Notes under the pieces: generated by a model
Database searches by the model: none
Told to the model about the DNA's origin: nothing
What the model saw: only the letters and a program-made list of their open reading frames with translations
Shown here: positions 43,588 through 51,982 of the stretch, one piece after another
Position numbering within the stretch: the stretch's first letter is position 1
Layout: every line of letters starts with the position of its first letter
Translations under genes and position numbers: made by a program
Source of the DNA: Azospirillum sp. TSH100
Lineage (GTDB): Bacteria; Pseudomonadota; Alphaproteobacteria; Azospirillales; Azospirillaceae
Assembly: GCF_004923295.1 (NCBI RefSeq)
Contig: NZ_CP039639.1
Location: 358,501-422,500, forward strand
DNA: 64,000 nt
Direction of reading: 5' to 3'

Positions 43588-44601
43588 TTATCCGTCCGCG
43601 GACGGGATGGCGCCGGCGCTGGTGCGTTCGTGGATGGCCTGACGACGGAAGCGGTACAGCTCGGCAGGACGTCCGCCGGTCTGGCTTTCATACTGGCCGG
43701 TGGGTTCGACGAAGCCGCCGGAGATCATCAGGCGGCGGAAATTCTGCTTGTGCACCCGCTCGCCCGACAGCGCCTCCACCACCAGTTGGAGCTGATGCAG
43801 GGTGAAGGTCGGCGGCAGCAGTTCGAAGACGATCGGGCGGTAGCGCAGCTTGCCGCGCAGCCGCTCCAGCGCGGTCGCCAGAATGCGACGGCCGTCTCGC
43901 GCCATCGGCCGGCCGAGCGCTCGCGGCATCGGCCCGCCGCCCGATATGGATGAGTCGACCCGCGCGGCGAGGTCGCGGTCACGAAAGGATTCCACCACCA
44001 GCCCGGCCTCATAGAGCAGCTCGAACCGCTCCAGCACGCGCTCCATGTCCCAGTCGGCGCCATCCAGGCCGAAGGCCATCTGGGCACGTTCGGCACGGCG
44101 CAGGCGGGTCTCCTCGTCGGGCGCCGCGGCGATCCAGCCGGCGAGCGCCGGCGCGATCACCCCATCCAGCAGCGGCGGGCGCTGGTCGCGCCAGTCCTCC
44201 CACGGGAAATGGTCGTAGAGATCGCGCCATTCGGCCGAAGCCTCTCCTCCCAGCGGGCCGTCGCGGACCAGCGCCAGATAGCCGACCACGACCGACCGCG
44301 GGCCGCCGAACAACTCGTGCGGATCGCGGTAGCGATCGCCGAAGGTGTAGAGTTGCTCGACATAGCGCAACGCCAAGCCGGACAGCCCCTCCGCCACCGC
44401 GCGGACACCGTCCTGAAGGGTGCGGAAGCGCTCCGGCTCGAAGGGTGCGCCGGGCAGCGCGTCGCGATGCGGCAGCGGTTCGTCACCGCGCCGATGGTTG
44501 TCCGGCACGGTGAAGCCACTGCGCACTGTCACCACGCGCGGAGTCCCGCCGGTCACCGCGACGATGGCGACCGACAGGCCGAGTTGAAGGGGCTGGGTCA
44601 C
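43588..44601 (-). CDS. NrtR-like Nudix-derived transcriptional regulator (NAD regulator type)
   Basis: Protein of 337 residues from GTG 44601. The N-terminal half resembles a Nudix domain (LSVAIVAVTGGTPRVVTVRS), but the Nudix box region (LQDGVRAVAEGLSGLALRYV) lacks the full REUXEE catalytic residues, so hydrolysis is unlikely. The C-terminal half is the winged-helix domain typical of NrtR regulators (FTLHQLQLVVEALSGERVHK, NFRRLMISGGFVEPTG, GRPAELYRF). NrtR proteins control NAD metabolism genes and sense ADP-ribose or related nucleotides. It lies downstream of gltA in the same direction; the ribosome site lies inside the gltA terminator hairpin. Confidence 0.78.
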   Translation of the reverse strand: MTQPLQLGLSVAIVAVTGGTPRVVTVRSGFTVPDNHRRGDEPLPHRDALPGAPFEPERFRTLQDGVRAVAEGLSGLALRYVEQLYTFGDRYRDPHELFGGPRSVVVGYLALVRDGPLGGEASAEWRDLYDHFPWEDWRDQRPPLLDGVIAPALAGWIAAAPDEETRLRRAERAQMAFGLDGADWDMERVLERFELLYEAGLVVESFRDRDLAARVDSSISGGGPMPRALGRPMARDGRRILATALERLRGKLRYRPIVFELLPPTFTLHQLQLVVEALSGERVHKQNFRRLMISGGFVEPTGQYESQTGGRPAELYRFRRQAIHERTSAGAIPSADG

Positions 44602-44605
44602 GGGA

Positions 44606-44631
44606 AGCCCCTCTCCTTTCGGAGAGGGGCT
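44606..44631 (-). terminator. gltA terminator hairpin overlapping the next gene's ribosome site
   Basis: An 11-bp stem (agcccctctcc with ggagaggggct) and a TTTC loop. On the - strand one arm reads AAGGAGAGGGGCTTCCC directly before GTG 44601, so the structure would both end gltA transcripts and hide the ribosome site of the NrtR-like gene. The stem core is shared with the terminators at 174 and 27287. Confidence 0.65.
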
Positions 44632-44647
44632 GCCGTCATTCGTCCGC

Positions 44648-45979
44648 TCAACGCTTGTCCAGCGGGACGAAGGGGCGGGCGGCGCTGCCGGTAAAGAGCT
44701 GACGCGGACGGCCGATCTTCTGGGCCGGATCCTCGATCATCTCCTTCCACTGGCTGATCCAGCCGACGGTGCGGGCCAGCGCGAACAGCACGGTGAACAT
44801 GCTGGTCGGGAAGCCCATCGCCTTCAGGATGATGCCCGAGTAGAAATCGACGTTCGGATAGAGCTTCTTCTCGATGAAGTACTCGTCCGACAGGGCGATC
44901 TTCTCCAGTTCCATCGCGATGGCCAGATGCGGTTCGTTCTGGATGCCAAGGCGGTCGAGGACCTGATAGCAGGTCTCGCGCATGATCTTGGCCCGCGGGT
45001 CGTAGTTCTTGTAGACCCGGTGGCCGAAGCCCATCAGGCGGAAGCTGTCGTTCTTGTCCTTGGCCCGGCGCACGAACTCGGGGATGCGCTCCACCGAGCC
45101 GATCTGGTCGAGCATCTTCAGCACGGCCTCGTTCGCGCCGCCATGGGCCGGCCCCCACAATGCTGCGATGCCCGACGCGATGCAGGCGAACGGGTTGGCG
45201 TGCGACGAACCGGCCAGACGGACGGTGGAGGTCGAGGCGTTCTGCTCGTGGTCGGCATGCAGGATGAAGATCTTGTCCATCGCCGCCGACAGGACCGGAT
45301 CGACCTTCCATTCCTCGCACGGCGTGCCGAACGTCATGTAGAGGAAGTTCTCCGCATAGGACAGGTCGTTGCGCGGATACATGAAGGGTTCGCCGACCGT
45401 GTATTTGTAGGCCATCGCGGCCATGGTCGGCATCTTGGCGATCAGGCGGTGCGCGGCGATCTTGCGCTGAACCGGATCGAAGATGTCGGTGGAATCGTGA
45501 TAGAAGGCCGACAGGGCGCCGACGACACCGCACATGATCGCCATCGGATGTGCGTCACGGCGGAAACCGCTGTAGAACTTGGCCAGCTGCTCGTGCACCA
45601 TCGTGTGATAGGTGATGGTGCGCTCGAAATCGGCCTTCTGCTGCGGGTTGGGCAGTTCACCGTTCAGCAGCAGGTGGCAGACCTCCAGGAAGTCGCAATT
45701 CTCGGCCAGATCAGCGATGGCATAGCCGCGGTGCAGCAGAATGCCCTCGTCGCCGTCGATGTAGGTGATGGCCGAATCGCAGGCGGCGGTGGAGGTGAAG
45801 CCGGGATCGTAGGTGAAATAGCCGGTTTCGGCATAGAGCTTGCGAATGTCGATCACGTTGGGGCCGGTGGACCCGCCGAGCAGCGGCAGCTTCAAAGTCT
45901 TGCCGGTGGCGTCGTCGGTCAGCGTGACGGTGCCGACCTGGGTCACATCGCCGTGCGGCGTGTGCTTGCTCGATTCCAT
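44648..45979 (-). CDS. gltA: Citrate synthase
   Basis: First TCA-cycle enzyme, condensing oxaloacetate and acetyl-CoA. The 443-residue product is a type II (hexameric, gram-negative) citrate synthase. Catalytic segments: [20 protein letters not shown] (His), [15 protein letters not shown] (His) and the Asp stretch [37 protein letters not shown] binds substrate. The N-terminal [20 protein letters not shown] is typical. AAGGAGTGTGAAAAGGTC precedes ATG 45979. With ppc in the same window, both carbon inputs to citrate are encoded here. Confidence 0.97.
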   Translation of the reverse strand: MESSKHTPHGDVTQVGTVTLTDDATGKTLKLPLLGGSTGPNVIDIRKLYAETGYFTYDPGFTSTAACDSAITYIDGDEGILLHRGYAIADLAENCDFLEVCHLLLNGELPNPQQKADFERTITYHTMVHEQLAKFYSGFRRDAHPMAIMCGVVGALSAFYHDSTDIFDPVQRKIAAHRLIAKMPTMAAMAYKYTVGEPFMYPRNDLSYAENFLYMTFGTPCEEWKVDPVLSAAMDKIFILHADHEQNASTSTVRLAGSSHANPFACIASGIAALWGPAHGGANEAVLKMLDQIGSVERIPEFVRRAKDKNDSFRLMGFGHRVYKNYDPRAKIMRETCYQVLDRLGIQNEPHLAIAMELEKIALSDEYFIEKKLYPNVDFYSGIILKAMGFPTSMFTVLFALARTVGWISQWKEMIEDPAQKIGRPRQLFTGSAARPFVPLDKR

Positions 45980-46196
45980 GACCTTTTCACACTCCTTGCT
46001 GGCCGGCTGGGCGGCGGCTCACGGCCTCCGCTGCCGGACCTTGGTGGTTGGCCCGTCGTCAGGCGCGCTTTCGATGCGCGCTCTTCGGCGCTCTGGAGCG
46101 CCGCGCCGTCTTCTCCCGGTCTCCGAAGGATAGGGTGGACGTGGAACACGCATCCATCCTGGTCGTTGACACCTCCAGAAGATAGCAGAGGACATC

Positions 46197-46430
46197 ATGA
46201 CCGACACGCCTCAAACACGCACCCCCTCCGAAGGAATGCCCCAGCCGAAGAAATCGGGAGCCGACACCCATAACCAGACCCCGGCCGGCGAGCGCTCCGC
46301 GCGCGAGGATATGACGAAGACGCCGGGCGACGGTACCCTTCAGGACGCCACCCCGGCCGGGATGTCGTCGAAGGAGTTGCGGCAACGGGCAGAGGATACC
46401 GACGGCTCGACCCAGCCCGGCACCGGCTGA
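46197..46430 (+). CDS. Small hydrophilic, probably disordered protein (77 aa)
   Basis: ATG 46197 follows AGAGGACATC. The product is almost free of hydrophobic residues and rich in Thr, Pro, Gly, Glu and Asp (PSEGMPQPKKSGADTHNQTP, SSKELRQRAEDTDGSTQPGT). I recognise no domain; composition resembles stress-related or intrinsically disordered small proteins. It ends three bases before the convergent DUF2061 gene. The 45980-46196 gap upstream should hold its promoter and that of gltA. Confidence 0.6.
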   Translation: MTDTPQTRTPSEGMPQPKKSGADTHNQTPAGERSAREDMTKTPGDGTLQDATPAGMSSKELRQRAEDTDGSTQPGTG

Positions 46431-46433
46431 CGG

Positions 46434-47126
46434 CTATTTCGCCGCATGCAGCCTTGCCGCGTCAGCCATCGGCAACGTCGGGGCGGGTCGCATCGGCTTG
46501 GGCTGCTCAGGTTTCGATGGCGGCGGGCTGTAATAGTCCCAGAGCATGGTGTTGGCATAGAACCAGCCGGCCTTGGCCAGCGACAGGCCCGACGCCAGCC
46601 CCAGTGCGCCACTGGCCGTGCCGGTGGCGTAATAGCTGACGGCCATGAGGGCCGGCAGGTTCACCACCTTGTAGGTCATGAACTTCCAGGTGGTGCGCTC
46701 GGCACTTTCCTTCAGCACCTCCGCCGGAGCATCGCCAGCGTGCATCTGCGGATAGGCGCTATCCCAGAAATAATCGGTCAGAACATAGCTGACGGAAGAG
46801 TAGGCGGTCAGCACGGACGACAGCGCCAGTCCCTGCATCATGTCGCCGGTCGTCACGGAATAGGCCACCGTGTTGGTGAGGAACGTGCCCACCTTGTAGG
46901 TCAGCGCCCGCATGGCCGAGCGCTCCAGCGACGCCTCGGTCCCTTGCTTGGCGGGATCGGTGGGCTCGGCGGCAGGGGCGATCCCTGGAAAAGCCAGGAC
47001 CGATGCGATCGACAGGCTCACGGCGGCGTTGCGCAGCTGAGACTGAAGAGCGAAGGAAGCTGCGTGCACCGAAAACCCCATGACCGACATACTGCCTTTG
47101 CCAGTGTTGCAGAGCAGCAGACGCAT
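46434..47126 (-). CDS. DUF2061 membrane protein with N-terminal export signal
   Basis: Protein of about 230 residues. After a hydrophobic leader (VSLSIASVLAFPGIAPAAE) comes a DUF2061-type domain: SAMRALTYKVGTFLTNTVAY then SVTTGDMMQGLALSSVLTAY and a second similar segment TTWKFMTYKVVNLPALMAVS followed by YYATGTASGALGLASGLSLA. This looks like an internal duplication of the short two-helix DUF2061 unit. It ends in a Pro-rich tail. Start ATG 47126 is preferred; ATG 47090 is possible and a much longer frame exists but overlaps the next gene. Function unknown. Confidence 0.72.
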   Translation of the reverse strand: MRLLLCNTGKGSMSVMGFSVHAASFALQSQLRNAAVSLSIASVLAFPGIAPAAEPTDPAKQGTEASLERSAMRALTYKVGTFLTNTVAYSVTTGDMMQGLALSSVLTAYSSVSYVLTDYFWDSAYPQMHAGDAPAEVLKESAERTTWKFMTYKVVNLPALMAVSYYATGTASGALGLASGLSLAKAGWFYANTMLWDYYSPPPSKPEQPKPMRPAPTLPMADAARLHAAK

Positions 47127-47237
47127 GGCAATCGTCTTTCTCTCGCTATGCGTGTGCCCATGACAGAGTATGCGGTGGTCCGCGCCGCTCTCGAATGTTA
47201 GGGTCGGATCACTGACAATCCCGCCAGGGAAGACAGC

Positions 47238-48188
47238 ATGCCACACCGGTTCTTCGCCCCGCTTCTGGCACTGTTTCTGCTTCTGTCGGCGCGCGCCGAC
47301 GCTGCCGAACCGCTGAGCGGCCATGCCATTCTGGCCGGCAAGCAGATTCCCCTGCCGGCCGGCGAATGGGTTCTGGCGGGACGCGACGGATCGGGACAGT
47401 TCCAGACTGCGGTCCTCATCCAGCTGGACGGACAGCAGGTCCGCGCCTTCCTCATCGCGACCACGAACGCGCAGCCTGGAACCGCCGGTTGGGGCCTGAC
47501 GCACGACTGTTCAGGCCGGGACGGCGCTTTCGCAACCATCGATTACGCCTCGTCCATCGACGGGGCGTGCCGATTCGTCGGGCGCGTCACCACCAGCATC
47601 GGCACCGGGACCGCAACGGCCTGGATCGCCGCGACGGAAATGGCGCGGCAGCAAGGCTGGACGATGCCGGACCGCTGGCTGATGGCGGGGGTCCGTCTGA
47701 CCGACCGGAGGGACGTGGTCGATGTCCGCTATCATTTCGCGGACGGCAACCTGCGATCCACCATCGCCCCGCAGAGCGCCGTCGCCTGGAGCGCCCAAGC
47801 CCTGTCTGCGGTCCAGCATGGGCTGCGCGGCCAGCTGGCCGCGGCCGACGCCCTGCCCATGCCCCAATCCGGGACGGCCACGCCTGTTTCACCATCCCCG
47901 GCGCAACCGGTTTCCACAGCTGCTGCCGGCGAGGTGAGTTGGGGCACCAGCTTGATGAAAACGCTCAGTTGGCGGGCGGTCGGCACCGTCGGCGATCTTG
48001 CCGTCGCCTACCTGTTCACCGGTGACCCGGTCTTGTCGGGCGGGCTCGCGGCGACCGGCGCGGTGGTCAACAGTGTCCTGTACTTCGGCCATGAGCTGGC
48101 ATGGGGCTATTCGAGCGAAGGTCCACCAATGCTTGAATTCCCCGGCGCATCGTCGAGCAACGGTGCGAGCAGCGCGGCGCCGGGCTGA
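47238..48188 (+). CDS. Secreted-domain protein ending in a DUF2061 membrane domain
   Basis: Protein of 316 residues with a signal peptide (FFAPLLALFLLLSARADAAE). The middle 190 residues (EWVLAGRDGSGQFQTAVLIQ, SSIDGACRFVGRVTTSIGTG) look like a soluble extracytoplasmic domain I cannot assign. After a Pro/Ala linker the C-terminus is a DUF2061 unit (GTSLMKTLSWRAVGTVGDLA, VAYLFTGDPVLSGGLAATGA, VVNSVLYFGHELAWGY). The gene is divergent from the other DUF2061 gene (111-base gap), suggesting a shared role at the membrane. AGGGAAGACAGC precedes the start. Confidence 0.72.
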   Translation: MPHRFFAPLLALFLLLSARADAAEPLSGHAILAGKQIPLPAGEWVLAGRDGSGQFQTAVLIQLDGQQVRAFLIATTNAQPGTAGWGLTHDCSGRDGAFATIDYASSIDGACRFVGRVTTSIGTGTATAWIAATEMARQQGWTMPDRWLMAGVRLTDRRDVVDVRYHFADGNLRSTIAPQSAVAWSAQALSAVQHGLRGQLAAADALPMPQSGTATPVSPSPAQPVSTAAAGEVSWGTSLMKTLSWRAVGTVGDLAVAYLFTGDPVLSGGLAATGAVVNSVLYFGHELAWGYSSEGPPMLEFPGASSSNGASSAAPG

Positions 48189-48193
48189 CGAGG

Positions 48194-51100
48194 TCAGCCC
48201 CCCGCCCCCCGCATGCCGGTGCGCTCGCGCAAGCTCCTCTCCAACCGGGCGGCCCCGCGCAGCAGAACCGGCAGAAGCTGGGTCGCCTGATCCCTGTCGC
48301 CGTTGCGGCAGAGAACCTCCATCCTCCAGGCAAGGTGCATGACCGCCATGCCGCCGAAACTGCCGGCAAGGCTCGACAGGTCGTGCGCCTCCTGCGCCAG
48401 CGCGCGCAGATCGACGGTGCCGGCCTGCATGGCGTCTGCCATTGCCGACAGCCGGTCCAGCCGACTCGAGACATCTTCCAGAAAACTGTCGACGATCAAA
48501 GCCAGATTCTCAGAGCCCACCGTCCCGACCAGATCGGTCAGCACGGCCTCGTCCAGGACCTCGTCGCCCAAATCATCGCCATCCTCCTTTCGACTGTCGC
48601 CGGTCTCTACCGCGGCGGCCGGGAGGGCGACCGTGCCGATCCAGCGGTCCAGCGCCGACAACAGGCCGGCACGGCTGATCGGCTTTGTCAGATAGTCGCT
48701 CATGCCAGCCCGCAGGCACAACTCGCGCGTGCCCGGCATGGCATCCGCGGTCAGGGCGATGATCGGCAGGCTGGCCAGCGCACCACCACCGGCACGGATC
48801 GCATGGGCGGCCTCCAGCCCGTCCATCCCCGGCATCTGGACATCCATCAGCACCAGATCGACACCGCCGTGGCAGGCAGCCGCCACCGCCTGCTCCCCAT
48901 TCTCCGCCACTTCCACTGTATAGCCCAGCCGGCGCAGCAGAGTGGTGGCAAACAGCTGGTTCGTGCGGTTGTCCTCCGCAAGAAGGATGTGGCCACGGCG
49001 CGGCGCCTCCGCTGCTGTGGAATCCGGAGACGGCAAAACAGACGTGCTGGGAGCCCCCGTGGCGAACAGCCCTGTCAGGCAAGCGGACAACGAAGTCTGG
49101 CGCAGCGGGCGGTTCAGAGTGGCATGGGCCAGGCCAGAGGCCGGTCCGCTTTCGCTGCGCGAGGCCGGTCCCAGTGTGACGATCAGCACCCGCCGTGTTT
49201 CCGCCAGCGCCGGCTCGCCGGCGATCGCCGCCAGCAGCGCGTCGCCCCCCATATCCGGCATGGTCTGGTCGGCCAGCACCACGTCGAAAGGCCGGCCACC
49301 GGCCACCCCGCGCCGCAACGCCTCCAGCGCATCGGAACCGTTGTCCACCGTGGTCGGCCGGGCCCCCAGGCTGTCGAGCATCGACGCAAGCACGCGACGG
49401 TTCACCGCCAGATCGTCGACCACCAGGGCCCGGCGTCCGGCCAGCGGCCGTTCAGCCGGCGTCGGTGCCTCCTCCGCCAGGGCCAGCGGCAGATCGACCA
49501 GAAATCGGCTACCGATGTCCAGGCTGCTTTCCACCGCGATGCTGCCGCCCATCAGCTCCGACAGCTGGCGGCAGATCGCCAGCCCCAGGCCGGTGCCACC
49601 GAACTTGCGGGTGATCGAGCCGTCCACCTGTTGGAATTTGTTGAACAGGCTCGGCAGCGCCTCGTCGGGGATGCCGATGCCGGTATCGGTCACGGTGATG
49701 CGCATCACCAGATGGGCGTCCGTGGTTTCCAGCGCCTCCAGCTCCACGGCGACGGAGCCCTGGTCGGTGAACTTCACCGCGTTGCCGACCAGATTGACCA
49801 GGATCTGCCGGATGCGCGTCGGATCGCCCAGCAGCGTCCGGCGCAGCAGCGGGTCGATGTAGAAGCCGATCTCGATCCCCTTCTCGTACGCACGCGGGGT
49901 CAGCAGCTCCACCACTCCCTCCACCAGATCGGCAGCATCGAAGGGCAGCGTTTCGATGGTGACCCGTCCGGCTTCCAGCTTGGAGATGTCGAGGATGTCG
50001 TTGATGATGGTCAGCAGCGCGTTTGACGAACTGCGGATGGCCTGGGCGAACTGGTGCTGCTCGGGAGTCAGCGGGGTGTCGAACAGCAGCTCCGTCATGC
50101 CCATGATGCCGTTCATCGGCGTGCGGATCTCGTGGCTCATCGCCGCCAGGAATTCCGACTTCGCCTGGGTCGCCGCCTCGGCGCGGGCACGCAGGGCGTC
50201 GGCCTCCTCGCGGGCGGCGTCCAGCCCTTCGGCCAGCGCGCACATGTCGGCGGCCTGACGCTGCAACTCCGCCTCGAAGCGCTTGCGCTCGGTGATGTCG
50301 GTGCGGGTGCAGACCAACGACCCGTTGCTGGTCCGGTTCTCGGCAACGACGATCCAGCGGCCATCGGGCAGTTCGCGCTCGAATGGCATGCCTGGATTGC
50401 GGTGCTGGGCCAATTCGGCCTGGATCCACACCTCGTCGCTTGGTCCGTCCGGGTTGCCGGCGAATTCCCCATTGGCGACAGCGGCGCGCAGGATGTCCTC
50501 GAACGGGCGACCGGGAGTCATCAGCGGCGCCGTCAGCGGATGGGCTTCACGGTAACGCTCGTTGCACAGGATCAGCCGGTCCTCGGCATCGAAATAGGCC
50601 AGCCCCTCCGGCACCGCCTCGATCGCGTCGTCCAGCGTCTGCTTGGCGAGCCGCAGCTCCTCTTCCGCCCGCTTCTCGCGCGTGATGTCGGTATGGGCAC
50701 CGACCATGCGCACGACCCGACCCTGGGCATCACGGATGTGGATGGCGCGGCTGAGGATGTAGACGGTGTGGCCCTGCTTGTGGCGGAAGCGCTGCACCGC
50801 CTCGAATTTCGGGATCAGCCCGGCATTGTAGGCGCGGACCGTCTCCAGTGCTGCGATCCGATCCTCCTCGAAGATCAGGCCGGCCCACATGTCCAGGCTG
50901 TTCTCCAGCTCGCCGTCGCGGTAGCCGAGCTGTTCCTTCCAGGTGGGCGAGAACCAGATGCCACCGCCTTCCAGGTTCCAGTCCCAGATGCCGTCCCGTG
51001 TCGCCTGGACGGTCAGGTCGAGAAGCTCGCGGTTCGACCGCAGTTCCGCCTCTTCCCGTTTGGAGTCGGTGATGTCCTGGACGACGCCGAGCAGCCCGAC

Positions 51101-51982
51101 CGGCCGGCCGTCGGCCCCGCATTCGGCCATCCCGCGGATGAAGACGTGCCGCAATTCCCTGTTGGGCCGGATGACCCGCATCTCGACCGAAAACCCTTCG
51201 CCGGTCTCCCTCGCCCGCTCGGCCAGAGCGGAAAGACGCGGAAGGTCATCGGGATGGTAACAGGTGCGCGACAGCTCCACCGTCGGCGGCTCCTGCCCGG
51301 GCGCCAGCCCCATGATGCGGTAGACCTCATCGGACCAGCGGCGGGCGCCGGTGACGAAATCGATGTACCAGTGGCCGAATTGGCCGATCTCCTCGGCAAG
51401 ATTCAGCAGACGAGAGCGGTCGCTCAGCTCCGCTTCCGCCTGCTCGCGCCGCGCCACCTCGCGGCGCAGCGTCATCTCGTCCACCACCAGCTGGGCGAGC
51501 TGGGTCAGCGTTTCCGCCTCGCGCGCGTCGAAGCCATCCCGGGGCGTGTCGTCGATCACGCACAGCGTCCCCAGCCTCTGCCCGTCCGCGACCAGCGGCG
51601 CGCCGGCATAGAAGCGGATGTGGGGCGCCCCGGTGACCAGGGGGTTCCCGGCGAAACGCGGATCCTTCGTCGCGTCGGGCACCACCAGAACGCCGTCTTC
51701 CCAAATGGCATGGGCGCAGAAGGCGAAATCGCGGTGGGTCTCCGTCGCCTCCAGCCCGACCCGGCTCTTGAACCATTGACGTTCGCGGTCGATCAGCGAA
51801 ACCAGCGCGATGCGGGTGCGGAAGAAATGCTGGGCAAGCCGCGTGATGTTGTCGAAGCCCGGTTCGGCCGGGGTATCGAGAATGCAGTAGGAGTTGAGAA
51901 CCGCCAGCCGGCGGCCCTCGTCCGGCGGCAGGGCGGCCGGAATATGCGCCATCACCGCGCCGTCGGCCACTTCCGCACTCAC
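48194..51982 (-). CDS. Hybrid histidine kinase (GAF, three PAS, HisKA, ATPase, two receivers, Hpt)
   Basis: Soluble-looking phosphorelay kinase of 1262 residues. GTG 51982 overlaps the upstream response-regulator stop (GTGA) and follows GGGGAGACGGCTGC; ATG 51952 is an alternative. A GAF domain (about 20-170, ITRLAQHFFRTRIALVSLID) precedes three PAS/PAC units (QFGHWYIDFVTGARRWSDEV; TRDGIWDWNLEGGGIWFSP; AVPEGLAYFDAEDRLILCNE). His is near residue 617 (AMSHEIRTPMNGIMGM). Receivers begin near 857 (ALVVDDLAVNRRVLASML) and 1002 (ILLAEDNRTNQLFATTLL, Asp in LVLMDVQMPGMDG). The Hpt His is near 1201 (AQEAHDLSSLAGSFG). No transmembrane helices are obvious. Its partner is surely the sigma-54 regulator encoded just upstream. 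Confidence 0.92.
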   Translation of the reverse strand: MSAEVADGAVMAHIPAALPPDEGRRLAVLNSYCILDTPAEPGFDNITRLAQHFFRTRIALVSLIDRERQWFKSRVGLEATETHRDFAFCAHAIWEDGVLVVPDATKDPRFAGNPLVTGAPHIRFYAGAPLVADGQRLGTLCVIDDTPRDGFDAREAETLTQLAQLVVDEMTLRREVARREQAEAELSDRSRLLNLAEEIGQFGHWYIDFVTGARRWSDEVYRIMGLAPGQEPPTVELSRTCYHPDDLPRLSALAERARETGEGFSVEMRVIRPNRELRHVFIRGMAECGADGRPVGLLGVVQDITDSKREEAELRSNRELLDLTVQATRDGIWDWNLEGGGIWFSPTWKEQLGYRDGELENSLDMWAGLIFEEDRIAALETVRAYNAGLIPKFEAVQRFRHKQGHTVYILSRAIHIRDAQGRVVRMVGAHTDITREKRAEEELRLAKQTLDDAIEAVPEGLAYFDAEDRLILCNERYREAHPLTAPLMTPGRPFEDILRAAVANGEFAGNPDGPSDEVWIQAELAQHRNPGMPFERELPDGRWIVVAENRTSNGSLVCTRTDITERKRFEAELQRQAADMCALAEGLDAAREEADALRARAEAATQAKSEFLAAMSHEIRTPMNGIMGMTELLFDTPLTPEQHQFAQAIRSSSNALLTIINDILDISKLEAGRVTIETLPFDAADLVEGVVELLTPRAYEKGIEIGFYIDPLLRRTLLGDPTRIRQILVNLVGNAVKFTDQGSVAVELEALETTDAHLVMRITVTDTGIGIPDEALPSLFNKFQQVDGSITRKFGGTGLGLAICRQLSELMGGSIAVESSLDIGSRFLVDLPLALAEEAPTPAERPLAGRRALVVDDLAVNRRVLASMLDSLGARPTTVDNGSDALEALRRGVAGGRPFDVVLADQTMPDMGGDALLAAIAGEPALAETRRVLIVTLGPASRSESGPASGLAHATLNRPLRQTSLSACLTGLFATGAPSTSVLPSPDSTAAEAPRRGHILLAEDNRTNQLFATTLLRRLGYTVEVAENGEQAVAAACHGGVDLVLMDVQMPGMDGLEAAHAIRAGGGALASLPIIALTADAMPGTRELCLRAGMSDYLTKPISRAGLLSALDRWIGTVALPAAAVETGDSRKEDGDDLGDEVLDEAVLTDLVGTVGSENLALIVDSFLEDVSSRLDRLSAMADAMQAGTVDLRALAQEAHDLSSLAGSFGGMAVMHLAWRMEVLCRNGDRDQATQLLPVLLRGAARLERSLRERTGMRGAGG

